Source of the DNA: Paenibacillus tundrae
GTDB taxonomy: Bacteria; Bacillota; Bacilli; Paenibacillales; Paenibacillaceae
Assembly (NCBI RefSeq): GCF_036884255.1
Contig: NZ_CP145605.1
Span: forward strand, 2,480,001 to 2,544,000
Reading direction: 5' to 3'
Length of the DNA stretch: 64,000 nt
Shown: piece after piece, positions 18,512 through 28,389 of the stretch
How the letters are laid out: each line of letters opens with the position of its first letter
Numbering within the stretch: the stretch's first letter is position 1
Made by a program: the position numbers and the translations under genes
The notes under the pieces: model-generated
Told to the model about the DNA's origin: nothing
The model's input: the letters and a program-made list of their open reading frames with translations, nothing else
The model's database searches: none

Positions 18512-21500
18512 ATGAGTGGATTCGAGGAGAAGAGAAAAAGATTTGAATTATTGATGAAACAGACGGATCTTCCAGCAGGGCTCGTTGAGCCATATTTTAT
18601 GGATGGTTGGATTGAACAGGTGGAAACAAGCCGTAGTAATCGAGATTGGACTATTCTGATTGCTAAGGATACCTTGGTGCCTGCTCCGATCTACCGCACA
18701 TTCTGCCTGCATATTCAGGAGAAAATGAACCATATTGCCAAAATTTCATTTGGCTTTAAATATAGTGATTCTGTCTTGTCTACAGATATTGTAAGTGAGT
18801 ACTGGAATTTGTTCCTTGAATGGGTTGCTCGTGAAATTCCATCGGTTAATGGCTGGATGAGCCGTACCAAATTTGAATGTGAAGCGGACTTACTGCAATT
18901 AACTATGAGTGATGCAACATCGATGGAGCTTGCGAAGAAGAAGCAAATTGATCAGGCGATTACGCGATTTTATGAGAAGTATTTCCATACAACTCTGAAA
19001 GTCAAAATGCAGGTAGGACAGATGGAAAGCAACAAAGAGGCATTAGAGCAGTTCCAGCTTAAAAAACAGGAAGAAGAGCGTCAGGTCATCGAGAAGATGA
19101 TGAGTGAGGTAGAGCCTGAGATGCCTGAAGAAGAAGAGCAAGGGGATGTCCGTCTGCAGATGGGATACGACATCAAAGAACCCGCTGTTCCAATGCAGGA
19201 AATTCAAGATGAAGAGAAGAAGGTCACCTTGCAAGGGACGATTTTTGGACTGGATCGTAAGGAATTGCGTAATGGTAACACGTTGTTTACCTTCTATCTG
19301 ACAGACTTTACGGATTCCATGCAGATGAAAATGTTTGCGAAAACAAAAGAGGATGTCCGAATTCTTAGTTTGCTAGCGAATGGGAAATGGGTGAAAGTGC
19401 GTGGTCGTGTTGAATATGACCGTTTCATGCAGATCCCTGAACTTGCTATGATTCCTTCAGACTTGGTTGAAGTAAAGGCACCGCCATCCCGCAAGGATAA
19501 AGCTGCTGAGAAACGGGTGGAATTCCATTTGCACTCTACCATGAGTACGATGGATGCCGTGACCTCTATTGACAAGTATGTGAAAACTGCAGCAGAGTGG
19601 GGACATAAAGCCATTGCTGTGAGTGATCATGGTGGTGTTCAAGTATACCCAGAGGCAGCAAAAGCAGCTAAGAAAAACGGAATTAAGATGATCTATGGGC
19701 TAGAAGCCAACGTGGTGAATGATTCTGTGGCCGTCGTTTTGAATCCTCAGCCATTGGATCTCAAAGCCACAACGTATATCGTTTTTGATATTGAGACCAC
19801 GGGTCTGTCTGTAACGCAGAATAAAATCATCGAGATTGCAGCAGTAAAGGTAGAGGATGGCAAAGAGATTGATCGGTTTGCTACGTTTGTGAACCCACAC
19901 GAACGGATTCCTTATAACATTCAGCAATTGACTAACATCAATGATGATATGGTGAAGGACGCTCCAGAACTTGAACCTGTCATTCAGGATTTTGTGAAAT
20001 TTGCAGGGGATGGCGTGTTGGTCGCTCATAACGCACGTTTTGATATGGGCTTCATTCAAGCTTCGTTAAAACAACTTGGTATGCCTGAGTTAACGAATCC
20101 TGTACTTGATACGCTGGAACTAGCAAGATTGCTGTACCCAAAAATGAAAAACCATCGTCTGAATACACTCGCAGACAAATATAAAGTGGCTCTAGAGAGC
20201 CATCACCGAGCGATTGACGATACGATTGCGCTCGCAGGTATTCTCAATGGATTGGTGAATGATGCTGCTCAGCTTAAAGGGCTAACGATGCTTGATCGTC
20301 TGAATGATTATGTAGGTGTCGATCTATCGAATACGCGTCCATTCCATTGTGGAATATATGCGCTGAATGATATTGGTAAGAAAAATCTCTACAAATTGGT
20401 TTCTCTTTCACATACGGAGCATTTTAAACGAGTGCCCTGCATTCCTAAATCCAAACTAGTCAATTTACGCGAAGGTCTGATTATTCTGTCTGGCTGTGAA
20501 AAAGGCGAGTTCTTCGAAGCGGTGCTTAATAAATCGCTCGAAGAAGCTGAGGAGATTGCAGAGTTTTATGACATTCTGGAGATTCAACCACTGACGATGT
20601 ACATGCATTTGGTTGATAAAGGGCTGGTAGCTACTCCAGAAGAGATCAAAACAGCGATACAGAAAGTCATTAGTATTGGTGCGAAACTGGAGAAACCGGT
20701 TGTAGCGACGGGCAATGTTCACTATTTGGAACCACGCGATAAGCTATATCGGGATATTACAATTCACGGTATTACAGGATTTAGCCCGTTGAAAGATCAG
20801 CGAAAGCCTGATGCCCATCTGAGAACGACGGATGAAATGCTGGAAGAGTTCCAATTCTTAGGTCAAGATAAAGCGTACGAGGTTGTTGTAACCAATACGA
20901 TTGAACTTGCTGACCGGTTTGAGGAAATCAAGCTGTTTCCGGACAAGCTGTTTACTCCAATTCTGGAAGGTGCGGACGAAGAAATTCGTAACACCTGCTA
21001 TAATACGGCCAAGTCCATCTATGGAGAGGACCTACCAGAGGTCATTATCGCTCGATTGGAAAAAGAACTGATTCCAATTATTAAGTACGGTTTCTCTGCC
21101 AACTACCTCATATCGGAACGGCTGGTTAAAAAGTCGAACCAAGATGGTTATCTTGTAGGATCTCGGGGCTCGGTTGGTTCATCGGTTGTTGCTACGTTTC
21201 TCGGCATCTCTGAGGTTAATCCATTACCTGCGCACTATATCTGTGTGAATCCCGAATGTAAACATAGTGAGTGGTTCCTTGACGGTAGTGTACGGAGTGG
21301 GTTTGACCTTCCTGCGAAGGAGTGTCCGGATTGTGGAAATACCCTGAAGGGTGAAGGTCAAGATATTCCGTTTGAGACCTTCCTTGGATTTAAAGGGGAT
21401 AAGGTTCCCGATATCGATTTGAACTTCTCAGGTGATTACCAACCTCATGCCCATAACTATACCAAGGTACTATTTAGTGAGAAGAGTGTATTCCGTGCGG

Positions 21501-22831
21501 GAACCATCGGAACCGTAGCCGAGAAAACTGCATTTGGATTTGCCAAGAAATACGAGGAAGAGCATCATAAGAAGTGGCGCGGCGCCGAGCTGAATCGGTT
21601 AGCTTCAGGATGCACGGGCGTAAAACGGAGTACTGGACAGCATCCCGGCGGGATCGTCGTCGTACCCGATTACATTGAAGTAGAAGATGTAACCCCAGTA
21701 CAATACCCGGCAGATGATGTTACCGCAGAGTGGAAAACGACGCACTTTGACTATCATGCTTTTGAAGAAAATCTGTTGAAACTCGATATCTTAGGACACG
21801 ATGATCCGACAATGATGCGGATGCTGCAGGATTTGACAGGTGTCGATCCAACGACAATTCCTATGAATGATCCGAAAGTCATGAGTATGTTCAACTCTAC
21901 AGAAGCTCTTGGTGTAACGCCTGAACAGATTCGTTCCCCTGTTGCCACATTTGGAGTACCGGAGATGGGAACGAAATTTGTGCGTCAGATGTTGATTGAA
22001 TCCCAGCCAACATCGTTTGCCGATTTATTGCAGATTTCTGGTCTGTCTCACGGAACAGGAGTGTGGTTAGGTAACGCGCAGGATCTGATCAAAAACGGAA
22101 CATGTAACATCAAAACCGTAATTGGTTGTCGGGATGATATCATGCTGTTCCTTATTTATAAAGCTGGCATGGATGCAAGTTTGGCATTTAAAATTACGGA
22201 AAGTGTACGTAAGGGTAGAGGTTTGCCCCAAGAATGGATTGATGAGATGAAAAATTGCAAAGTGCCGCAATGGTACATTGATTCTTGTCTTAAGATCCAG
22301 TACATGTTCCCTAAAGCCCATGCGGCTGCTTATGTCATTTCCGCAGTTCGTACTGCGTTCTTCAAGCTTTATCACCCAATTGAATATTATGCAACATACT
22401 TCACAGTACGTGCAGATGAGTTTGACATTGGACTAGTATGTCAGGGGTATGAAGCGATCTATAAGAAGATCGTAGAAATCGAACAATTAGGCTTCCAAGC
22501 ACCACCAAAAGAAAAAAACATGCTGCCAATCCTCGAAATGGCGCTAGAGATGACGGCTCGTGGGTTCTCGCTGAAGCCAATTGATCTCTATCGATCTGAA
22601 GCAACTAAATTTATCGTAGATGGCAACTCATTGGTTCCTCCATTTTCCGCTTTGGCTGGAATTGGTGACAATGCTGCGCGTAATATCGCAGGTGCCAGAG
22701 AACATGGCGAGTTCCTGTCGATTGAGGACTTCCAGCAGAAGTCTAAAGCGTCTAAAACGATTGTAGAGCTGCTGTCTAATATGGGTTGTTTCCGGGGTCT
22801 TCCTGAGAGTAATCAACTATCTCTTTTCTAA
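18512..22831 (+). CDS. polC: DNA polymerase III alpha subunit, PolC type
   Basis: 1439 residues, almost the length of B. subtilis PolC. The domains run: N-terminal domain, an OB fold at about 235-320 (TLQGTIFGLDRKELRNGNTLFTF), the start of the PHP domain (EFHLHSTMSTMDA near 336), an inserted DnaQ-type 3'-5' exonuclease (FDIETTGLS near 426; HHRAIDD), PHP continuation, a zinc cluster (CVNPEC and CPDC near 910-950), the catalytic palm (GSRGSVGSS, VPDIDLNFSGD) and C-terminal helix-hairpin-helix region. It is the main leading-strand replicase. The ATG has GAGGAGG upstream. A stem-loop precedes it. Confidence 0.99.
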   Translation: MSGFEEKRKRFELLMKQTDLPAGLVEPYFMDGWIEQVETSRSNRDWTILIAKDTLVPAPIYRTFCLHIQEKMNHIAKISFGFKYSDSVLSTDIVSEYWNLFLEWVAREIPSVNGWMSRTKFECEADLLQLTMSDATSMELAKKKQIDQAITRFYEKYFHTTLKVKMQVGQMESNKEALEQFQLKKQEEERQVIEKMMSEVEPEMPEEEEQGDVRLQMGYDIKEPAVPMQEIQDEEKKVTLQGTIFGLDRKELRNGNTLFTFYLTDFTDSMQMKMFAKTKEDVRILSLLANGKWVKVRGRVEYDRFMQIPELAMIPSDLVEVKAPPSRKDKAAEKRVEFHLHSTMSTMDAVTSIDKYVKTAAEWGHKAIAVSDHGGVQVYPEAAKAAKKNGIKMIYGLEANVVNDSVAVVLNPQPLDLKATTYIVFDIETTGLSVTQNKIIEIAAVKVEDGKEIDRFATFVNPHERIPYNIQQLTNINDDMVKDAPELEPVIQDFVKFAGDGVLVAHNARFDMGFIQASLKQLGMPELTNPVLDTLELARLLYPKMKNHRLNTLADKYKVALESHHRAIDDTIALAGILNGLVNDAAQLKGLTMLDRLNDYVGVDLSNTRPFHCGIYALNDIGKKNLYKLVSLSHTEHFKRVPCIPKSKLVNLREGLIILSGCEKGEFFEAVLNKSLEEAEEIAEFYDILEIQPLTMYMHLVDKGLVATPEEIKTAIQKVISIGAKLEKPVVATGNVHYLEPRDKLYRDITIHGITGFSPLKDQRKPDAHLRTTDEMLEEFQFLGQDKAYEVVVTNTIELADRFEEIKLFPDKLFTPILEGADEEIRNTCYNTAKSIYGEDLPEVIIARLEKELIPIIKYGFSANYLISERLVKKSNQDGYLVGSRGSVGSSVVATFLGISEVNPLPAHYICVNPECKHSEWFLDGSVRSGFDLPAKECPDCGNTLKGEGQDIPFETFLGFKGDKVPDIDLNFSGDYQPHAHNYTKVLFSEKSVFRAGTIGTVAEKTAFGFAKKYEEEHHKKWRGAELNRLASGCTGVKRSTGQHPGGIVVVPDYIEVEDVTPVQYPADDVTAEWKTTHFDYHAFEENLLKLDILGHDDPTMMRMLQDLTGVDPTTIPMNDPKVMSMFNSTEALGVTPEQIRSPVATFGVPEMGTKFVRQMLIESQPTSFADLLQISGLSHGTGVWLGNAQDLIKNGTCNIKTVIGCRDDIMLFLIYKAGMDASLAFKITESVRKGRGLPQEWIDEMKNCKVPQWYIDSCLKIQYMFPKAHAAAYVISAVRTAFFKLYHPIEYYATYFTVRADEFDIGLVCQGYEAIYKKIVEIEQLGFQAPPKEKNMLPILEMALEMTARGFSLKPIDLYRSEATKFIVDGNSLVPPFSALAGIGDNAARNIAGAREHGEFLSIEDFQQKSKASKTIVELLSNMGCFRGLPESNQLSLF

Positions 22832-22916
22832 TGTAGCTCATACTGGGAAAGCATGGTTGAAGTCAACTCGTAATTTTTTCTTCATTAGTGTGTAATTTGC
22901 CTTAAAGATCGCTTAC

Positions 22917-22945
22917 TTGTCACTATTACCAGACTATGTTATAAT
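22917..22945 (+). promoter_or_regulatory. Sigma-A promoter of the rimP-nusA-infB operon
   Basis: TTGTCA at 22917-22922, 17-base spacer, perfect TATAAT at 22940-22945. It lies about 140 bases before rimP and is the obvious start point for the long processing operon downstream. Confidence 0.85.
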
Positions 22946-22978
22946 TTTTGAAGTGAACGAGATAGTACGAATTTCTGA

Positions 22979-22998
22979 AGAGTGGGGAAACCCACTCT
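22979..22998 (+). promoter_or_regulatory. GNRA-type hairpin in the rimP leader
   Basis: AGAGTGGG (22979-22986) and CCCACTCT (22991-22998) form a perfect 8-bp stem closed by a GAAA loop, about 30 bases after the predicted transcription start. It lacks a T tract, so it is a leader structure rather than a terminator. It may stabilise the mRNA or take part in autoregulation of the nusA operon. Confidence 0.65.
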
Positions 22999-23083
22999 TT
23001 AGTCTTTGGTATACAAGAATCTTGGGTATTTAATCATCTGCCAGCGATGATGCTGGTGTAACCTAAGTTGGAGGTTATCGGTT

Positions 23084-23545
23084 TTGAGCACAACGAACAT
23101 TAAAGATACCGTGGAAGAAATGATCCAACCCTACTTGAATGAACAAGGCTTCGAGCTGGTTGACATCGAATACGTCAAAGAAGGCAGCAACTGGTTTTTA
23201 CGGGTGTATGTCGACAAAGAAGGTGGCATCGACATCGACGATTGCGTCTTGATCAGCGAAAAGCTGAGCGCCAAGCTGGATGAGAACGATCCGATTCCTA
23301 CCGTCTATTTCCTTGAAGTGTCTTCTCCCGGTGCGGAACGTCCACTGAAAAAAGCAGAGGATGTTGCCAAAGCCGTAGGCAAAAATGTGTTTGTAACAAC
23401 CTACGAGCCGGTGAATGGATTGAAGGAATTTGAAGGTAAGTTACTTTCCTTTGATGACGGAACACTCGTGATCGAAGCAGGCAAGAAACAGCATACCGTT
23501 TCTTATGAAAAGGTTGCCAGTGCGCGTCTAGCTATTTTGTTTTAA
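23084..23545 (+). CDS. rimP: Ribosome maturation factor RimP
   Basis: 153 residues. Typical RimP segments are [23 protein letters not shown] and [19 protein letters not shown], followed by the C-terminal SH3-like barrel. It helps assemble the 30S subunit. The TTG at 23084 has GGAGG upstream. It is first gene of the rimP-nusA-rnpM-infB operon. Third positions look more GC-rich than in neighbouring polC and infB, a local difference noted by eye. Confidence 0.97.
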   Translation: MSTTNIKDTVEEMIQPYLNEQGFELVDIEYVKEGSNWFLRVYVDKEGGIDIDDCVLISEKLSAKLDENDPIPTVYFLEVSSPGAERPLKKAEDVAKAVGKNVFVTTYEPVNGLKEFEGKLLSFDDGTLVIEAGKKQHTVSYEKVASARLAILF

Positions 23546-23577
23546 GTGCCTTGTTCACTTTATTAATGAAAAAGACA

Positions 23578-23641
23578 CATCTCACGATAACGGCAAGGTG
23601 CTCAGGAGTTCAGAGCCTTTCGCCGTTTTACGTATGAGATG
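23578..23641 (+). promoter_or_regulatory. Extended stem-loop between rimP and nusA
   Basis: CATCTCACG (23578-23586) pairs with CG-TA-TGAGATG (23631-23641), and inside it AACGGC (23589-23594) pairs with GCCGTT (23622-23627), with an AAGG/CCTT and GCTC/GAGC core. The structure fills most of the intergenic gap and ends just before the nusA ribosome-binding site. The four Ts after GCCG make a weak terminator possible. Confidence 0.6.
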
Positions 23642-23668
23642 CCATGTTTGAAAGGGGGATCAACATTC

Positions 23669-24766
23669 ATGAGTATGGATTTTATTGAAGCAATGAATGA
23701 GTTGGAGCGTGAAAAAGGGATCAGTAAGGATGTGCTGTTCGAAGCGATCGAGGCTGCCCTGATCTCCAGCTATAAGCGGAATTTCAACACCGCTCAGAAC
23801 GTGCGTGTTGATATGAACCGCAATACTGGGGTTATCCGGGTATATGCTCGCAAACTGATCGTGGAGGAAGTCCTGGATTCACGTACCGAAATTTCATTGC
23901 CTGCTGCACGAGAAATCAACCCACACTTCCAGCTGGAAGATATTGCGGAGATCGAAGTAACGCCGCGCGATTTTGGCCGTATCGCCGCACAAACTGCCAA
24001 ACAGGTAGTGACCCAGCGGATTCGTGAAGCTGAACGTGGCCTGATCTACAACGCTTTCGTTGATAAGGAAGAGGATATCGTTACGGGAGTAGTGCAGCGT
24101 CAGGATTTGCGCAATATCTACATCGATCTGGGCAAAATCGAAGCGGCTTTACCGCTGACCGAATTGATGCCGAACGAGAAATTTGTTCATGGTGATCGTA
24201 TCAAAGCCTACATCACCAAGGTCGAGAATACGACCAAAGGGCCACAGATCATTTTGTCCCGTACACACCCGGGCTTGTTGAAACGCCTCTTTGAACTGGA
24301 AGTTCCTGAAATTTTCGACGGTGTAGTTGAGATTAGATCCGTTGCGCGTGAAGCTGGCTTCCGCTCCAAAATTGCTGTGCATTCCCGTAATGAGGAAGTA
24401 GATCCAGTTGGATCTTGCGTAGGGCCCAAAGGGATGCGCGTGCAGACCATTGTGGGTGAGCTGCGCGGTGAAAAAATTGACATCGTTCGTTTCTCCGATC
24501 AGGTGGACGAATATGTGGCTAATGCACTGAGTCCTTCCAAGGTGTTGGAAGTTCAAGTGTTTGAGGAAGAAAAGATGGCTCGGGTTATCGTTCCTGACTA
24601 TCAACTTTCCCTCGCGATCGGGATTAAAGGTCAAAATGCCCGATTGGCAGCCAAGCTGACCGGCTGGAAAATCGACATTAAGAGCGAGAGCCAGGCGGAA
24701 CAGGAATTCGGCAGAGAAAAAGATTCTTCTTCGGAAATGCATCAAGATTCCGTCTCCGTCGACTAA
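23669..24766 (+). CDS. nusA: Transcription termination/antitermination factor NusA
   Basis: 365 residues. The N-terminal RNA-polymerase-binding domain (MDFIEAMNELEREKGISKDV) is followed by an S1 domain at about 135-200 and tandem KH domains at about 230-345 (VGPKGMRVQTIVGELRGEKIDIV and AIGIKGQNARLAAKLTGWKIDI). It modulates pausing, termination and antitermination. ATG at 23669 has AAAGGGGG ten bases upstream; ATG at 23675 is an alternative. It lacks the acidic repeats of the E. coli protein, as is usual in Firmicutes. Confidence 0.98.
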   Translation: MSMDFIEAMNELEREKGISKDVLFEAIEAALISSYKRNFNTAQNVRVDMNRNTGVIRVYARKLIVEEVLDSRTEISLPAAREINPHFQLEDIAEIEVTPRDFGRIAAQTAKQVVTQRIREAERGLIYNAFVDKEEDIVTGVVQRQDLRNIYIDLGKIEAALPLTELMPNEKFVHGDRIKAYITKVENTTKGPQIILSRTHPGLLKRLFELEVPEIFDGVVEIRSVAREAGFRSKIAVHSRNEEVDPVGSCVGPKGMRVQTIVGELRGEKIDIVRFSDQVDEYVANALSPSKVLEVQVFEEEKMARVIVPDYQLSLAIGIKGQNARLAAKLTGWKIDIKSESQAEQEFGREKDSSSEMHQDSVSVD

Positions 24767-24791
24767 AGTAAAGCACGGGGGGCGTTAACGT

Positions 24792-25100
24792 ATGAAAACC
24801 AAAAAAGTACCGCTGCGCAAATGTGTGGCGTGCCAGGAAATGATGCCTAAAAAGCAACTGATCCGAATCGTTAAAACGCCAGAGGATGAAGTGCTAATTG
24901 ATTTAACTGGCAAAAAATCCGGACGTGGTGCTTATTTATGCGGTAAGGAATCCTGTTTTAAGCTTGCACTCAAAAACCGATCTTTGGATCGGGCGCTGAA
25001 AGGCAAGGTCTCACCGGAAATTTATGAGCAATTGGCTGCTGACTTTATTAAGGTAGAGGATGCATTCAAAGCTGCACAGGAGCGTGAAGATGATGAATAA
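24792..25100 (+). CDS. rnpM: YlxR/RnpM, RNase P modulator
   Basis: 102 residues of the YlxR family. The conserved N-terminus LRKCVACQEMMPKKQLIRIV contains the paired Cys, followed by GRGAYLCGKESCFKLALK. B. subtilis YlxR has been described as an RNA-binding modulator of RNase P (RnpM). It sits between nusA and the L7Ae-like gene, the invariant position, and overlaps the latter by 11 bases. Confidence 0.93.
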   Translation: MKTKKVPLRKCVACQEMMPKKQLIRIVKTPEDEVLIDLTGKKSGRGAYLCGKESCFKLALKNRSLDRALKGKVSPEIYEQLAADFIKVEDAFKAAQEREDDE

Positions 25101-25419
25101 TAAGGCTTTGTCTTATCTAGGACTTTCCATGCGTGCAGGTAAGCTTGTAACAGGTGAAGAAATTGTGCTCAAAGCAGTCCGTTCTTCCGAAGCTAAAATG
25201 GTTATTGTTGCGGGCGACGCCTCGGCCAATACACAAAAGAAATTTCGCGACAAATGTGGAACGTATAAAGTTCCGCTCGTAATCGGATTTGACCGGGATA
25301 GTCTAGGTTCAAGTATCGGTAAAGAAACGCGGGTTGTCCTTGCAGTAACGGACCGGGGGTTTGCAAAAATGATCTCCAAGCAAGTCGGTATAATGTCGGA
25401 GGTGGAGTATATTGAGTAA
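25090..25419 (+). CDS. L7Ae/L30e-family K-turn-binding protein (YlxQ type)
   Basis: About 109 residues. The L7Ae fold is recognised by [20 protein letters not shown] and [20 protein letters not shown], then [19 protein letters not shown]. Members bind kink-turn RNAs; the cellular role of YlxQ is not settled. The start is ATG at 25090 (or 25093), behind AGGAGCG inside the end of rnpM. The stop overlaps the infB start, so the three genes are tightly coupled. Confidence 0.9.
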   Translation: MMNNKALSYLGLSMRAGKLVTGEEIVLKAVRSSEAKMVIVAGDASANTQKKFRDKCGTYKVPLVIGFDRDSLGSSIGKETRVVLAVTDRGFAKMISKQVGIMSEVEYIE

Positions 25420-27985
25420 ACAGGAAAACAAGGATAAATTGCGGGTTTATGAATATGCGAAGTCCCTTAATATGAGCAGTAAAGAAATTATAACCATTCT
25501 TAAAAAGCTGGATATTCCCGTAAACAATCATATGAGTGTCATGGAGAATGGATCAGTGGGTAAGGTGGAACAATTTTTTAAAGATATAAAATCCACTGCA
25601 GCCTCAAAACAAAGTAACGAAGTAAAACAAGTTGCTACTTCCGCAGTGGGTAGCAATAAAACAGTGGACAACAGCAAGCCGGCCGGCGGAGTGAACACGC
25701 CGAGTGACAGTAATTCATCCGGTAGTCCCGTACTAAAAAAAATACAACAGGAAAAGCAGGTAGGTATGAACAATAGACCAAATTCCAACAATAACAATGG
25801 CTCCCAAAGACCTAGCGGCCAAGATAGCCGCAACAGAACAAACTCTTCCCAAGGCTCCAGCCAAGGAGGACAATCAAGTAATCGTCCAAGACCAGCTCAA
25901 GGCGGACAAAGCAGTACTTCATCCCGTCCGCAAGGTTCAGGACAACAACGTCCAAACAATAGCGGTGGCGGTCAAGCAAGAAGCGGAGGACCAAGCGGTG
26001 GTGGCACTGGTGGCAACCGTACTGGCGGCCAAGGTCAAAGCCAAGGGCAAGGACAACGCAGAAGCGGACAAGGCAACTCAGGTAATAACAACAACAGTGG
26101 CAACCGTTCTAACAGCGGTGGCGGCGGTCGTCGTTATGACGACAATCGTGGCGGTAACTTCCGTGGCCGTGGCGGAAAAAACAATCGCAACAGAAATCAA
26201 CAACAGTACCAACAACGTGAGAAAATTGATAACACGCCTAAGAAAATCATCGTTCGCGGTGACATGACTGTAGGTGAAACTGCTAAGCTTCTTCACAAAG
26301 ATGCTTCCGAAGTTATCAAAAAACTCATCGGCATGGGCGTTATGGCTACAATCAACCAAGAACTCGATATTGACACTATTCTTCTGCTTGCAGGCGAATT
26401 CGGCGTTGAGGTTGAAGTGAAGATCGTTCTTGAAGATGATCGTTTCGAAACGGTAGAAGAGAATGATGATCCAGCAGATCTTCAATCCCGTCCTCCAGTT
26501 GTAACGATCATGGGTCACGTTGACCATGGTAAAACAACATTGCTTGATGCGATTCGTTCTACCAATGTAACGGGCGGCGAAGCTGGCGGAATCACGCAGC
26601 ATATCGGTGCTTATCAAGTTGAAATTAACAACAAAAAAATTACGTTCCTCGATACTCCGGGTCACGAAGCGTTCACAGCGATGCGTGCACGTGGAGCTCA
26701 AGTTACGGATATTACGATTATCGTCGTAGCTGCTGATGATGGTGTTATGCCACAAACGGTTGAAGCAATCAACCATGCCAAAGCAGCAGGCCTACCGATT
26801 ATCGTTGCTGTTAACAAAATCGATAAGCCAGGTGCAGATGCGGATAAAGTGAAGCAAGAATTGACTAACTATGAACTCGTTCCAGAAGAATGGGGCGGAG
26901 ACACGATCTTTGTTAACGTTTCTGCGAAACAAAGAATCGGTTTAGAAGGTCTGCTTGAGATGATCTTGCTCGTTGCAGAAGTGAATGAATACAAAGCGAA
27001 CCCGGACAAACGTGCCCGTGGTACAGTGATCGAAGCCGAGCTGGATAAAGGACGTGGTCCAGTTGCACGTATCCTCGTACAGCACGGTACATTGAAAGTC
27101 GGAGATGCATTCGTAGCTGGTAACTGCTTCGGTCGTGTACGTGCGATGGTCAATGACAAAGGTCGCAGATTAAAAGAGGCAGGACCATCCACACCTGTAG
27201 AAATTACAGGTTTGACTGAGGTACCAGGTGCTGGTGATCCGTTTATGGTGTTTGAAGATGAGCGTAAAGCTCGTTCTATCGCTGATAAGCGTGCGATTAC
27301 ACAACGTGAATCCGATCTGGGTACAAACACTCGCGTAACGTTGGATGATCTGTTCCAACACATCAAAGACGGTGAAATTAAAGACTTGAACGTAATCATC
27401 AAAGGTGACGTACAAGGTTCGGTTGAAGCATTGAAAGGTTCCCTTGCTAAAATCGAGGTTGAAGGTGTGCGCGTGAAGATCATTCACAGTGGTGCTGGTG
27501 CGATCACAGAATCCGATATCATCTTGGCAGCAGCATCTAATGCGATTGTGATTGGTTTCAACGTTCGTCCAGATAACCAAGCGAAGGTTACAGCAGATCA
27601 AGAGCAAGTTGACATTCGTCTGCATCGTGTTATCTACAGTGTTATCGAAGAAATTGAACAAGCGATGAAAGGTATGCTTGATCCGGTTTACAAAGAAAAA
27701 GTTATCGGTCATGCTGAAGTTCGGAGCACATTCTCGATTAGTAAAGTGGGTACAATTGCTGGATGTATGGTTACTTCAGGTAAAATTACTCGCTCTGCAG
27801 AGGCACGTTTGATTCGTGATGGCATCGTCCTTTACGAAGGCAAACTGGATTCCTTGAAGCGTTACAAAGATGATGCTAAAGAAGTAGCTCAAGGCTACGA
27901 ATGTGGTATCACGCTGGATAAATACAATGATCTCAAAGAAGGCGACGTTATCGAAGCCTTCATTATGGAGAGCGTACAACGATAA
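25412..27985 (+). CDS. infB: Translation initiation factor IF-2
   Basis: 857 residues. An N-terminal IF2 domain ([18 protein letters not shown]) is followed by a low-complexity Ser/Asn/Gly/Gln/Arg linker at about 85-270, a second IF2-N module ([20 protein letters not shown]), the GTPase domain ([26 protein letters not shown]) and the C-terminal beta-barrel and initiator-tRNA-binding domains. It brings fMet-tRNA to the 30S subunit. TTG at 25412 follows GGAGGTGG. The linker's repetitive codons create a long false frame at 25797. Confidence 0.99.
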   Translation: MSKQENKDKLRVYEYAKSLNMSSKEIITILKKLDIPVNNHMSVMENGSVGKVEQFFKDIKSTAASKQSNEVKQVATSAVGSNKTVDNSKPAGGVNTPSDSNSSGSPVLKKIQQEKQVGMNNRPNSNNNNGSQRPSGQDSRNRTNSSQGSSQGGQSSNRPRPAQGGQSSTSSRPQGSGQQRPNNSGGGQARSGGPSGGGTGGNRTGGQGQSQGQGQRRSGQGNSGNNNNSGNRSNSGGGGRRYDDNRGGNFRGRGGKNNRNRNQQQYQQREKIDNTPKKIIVRGDMTVGETAKLLHKDASEVIKKLIGMGVMATINQELDIDTILLLAGEFGVEVEVKIVLEDDRFETVEENDDPADLQSRPPVVTIMGHVDHGKTTLLDAIRSTNVTGGEAGGITQHIGAYQVEINNKKITFLDTPGHEAFTAMRARGAQVTDITIIVVAADDGVMPQTVEAINHAKAAGLPIIVAVNKIDKPGADADKVKQELTNYELVPEEWGGDTIFVNVSAKQRIGLEGLLEMILLVAEVNEYKANPDKRARGTVIEAELDKGRGPVARILVQHGTLKVGDAFVAGNCFGRVRAMVNDKGRRLKEAGPSTPVEITGLTEVPGAGDPFMVFEDERKARSIADKRAITQRESDLGTNTRVTLDDLFQHIKDGEIKDLNVIIKGDVQGSVEALKGSLAKIEVEGVRVKIIHSGAGAITESDIILAAASNAIVIGFNVRPDNQAKVTADQEQVDIRLHRVIYSVIEEIEQAMKGMLDPVYKEKVIGHAEVRSTFSISKVGTIAGCMVTSGKITRSAEARLIRDGIVLYEGKLDSLKRYKDDAKEVAQGYECGITLDKYNDLKEGDVIEAFIMESVQR

Positions 27986-28010
27986 GCAAGGAAGCATGAG
28001 GTGAACAACA

Positions 28011-28370
28011 ATGGCTAAGATTCGTACAGGTAGAGTGGGCGAGCAGATCAAGAAAGAACTCAGTGTGCTCATCCAGTCAGAACTGAAAGATCCACGGATC
28101 GGTTTTATTACCGTAACGGGAGTTGAAGTAACTGGCGACTTGTCGCAAGCCAAAGTTTATCTGAGTGTCTTCGGTGAACAGGAACAGAAGGATAACTCGC
28201 TCAAAGCTCTGGAAAAAGCAAATGGATTTTTGCGTTCTGAGCTGGGCAAGCGTATCCGGTTCCGCCATGTTCCCGAGTTGATATTCAAGATCGACGAATC
28301 CATCGCTTATGGTAGCCGGATTGAGAAGCTGCTTGGCGATATTGGTTCAGACAAGAACGAATCCCAGTAA
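28011..28370 (+). CDS. rbfA: 30S ribosome-binding factor A
   Basis: 119 residues with a single KH-like fold ([43 protein letters not shown]). It matures 16S rRNA and aids cold adaptation. It follows infB by 25 bases behind GAGGTGAAC. In B. subtilis a ylxP gene lies between infB and rbfA; it is absent here. Confidence 0.97.
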   Translation: MAKIRTGRVGEQIKKELSVLIQSELKDPRIGFITVTGVEVTGDLSQAKVYLSVFGEQEQKDNSLKALEKANGFLRSELGKRIRFRHVPELIFKIDESIAYGSRIEKLLGDIGSDKNESQ

Positions 28371-28389
28371 CAGAATAGAGGAGACGGCA

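Noticed and set aside
25797-26267. 156-codon forward ORF inside infB
   Set aside because: Alternative frame of the low-complexity IF-2 linker; Ala/Lys/Val-rich because of repeated codons.
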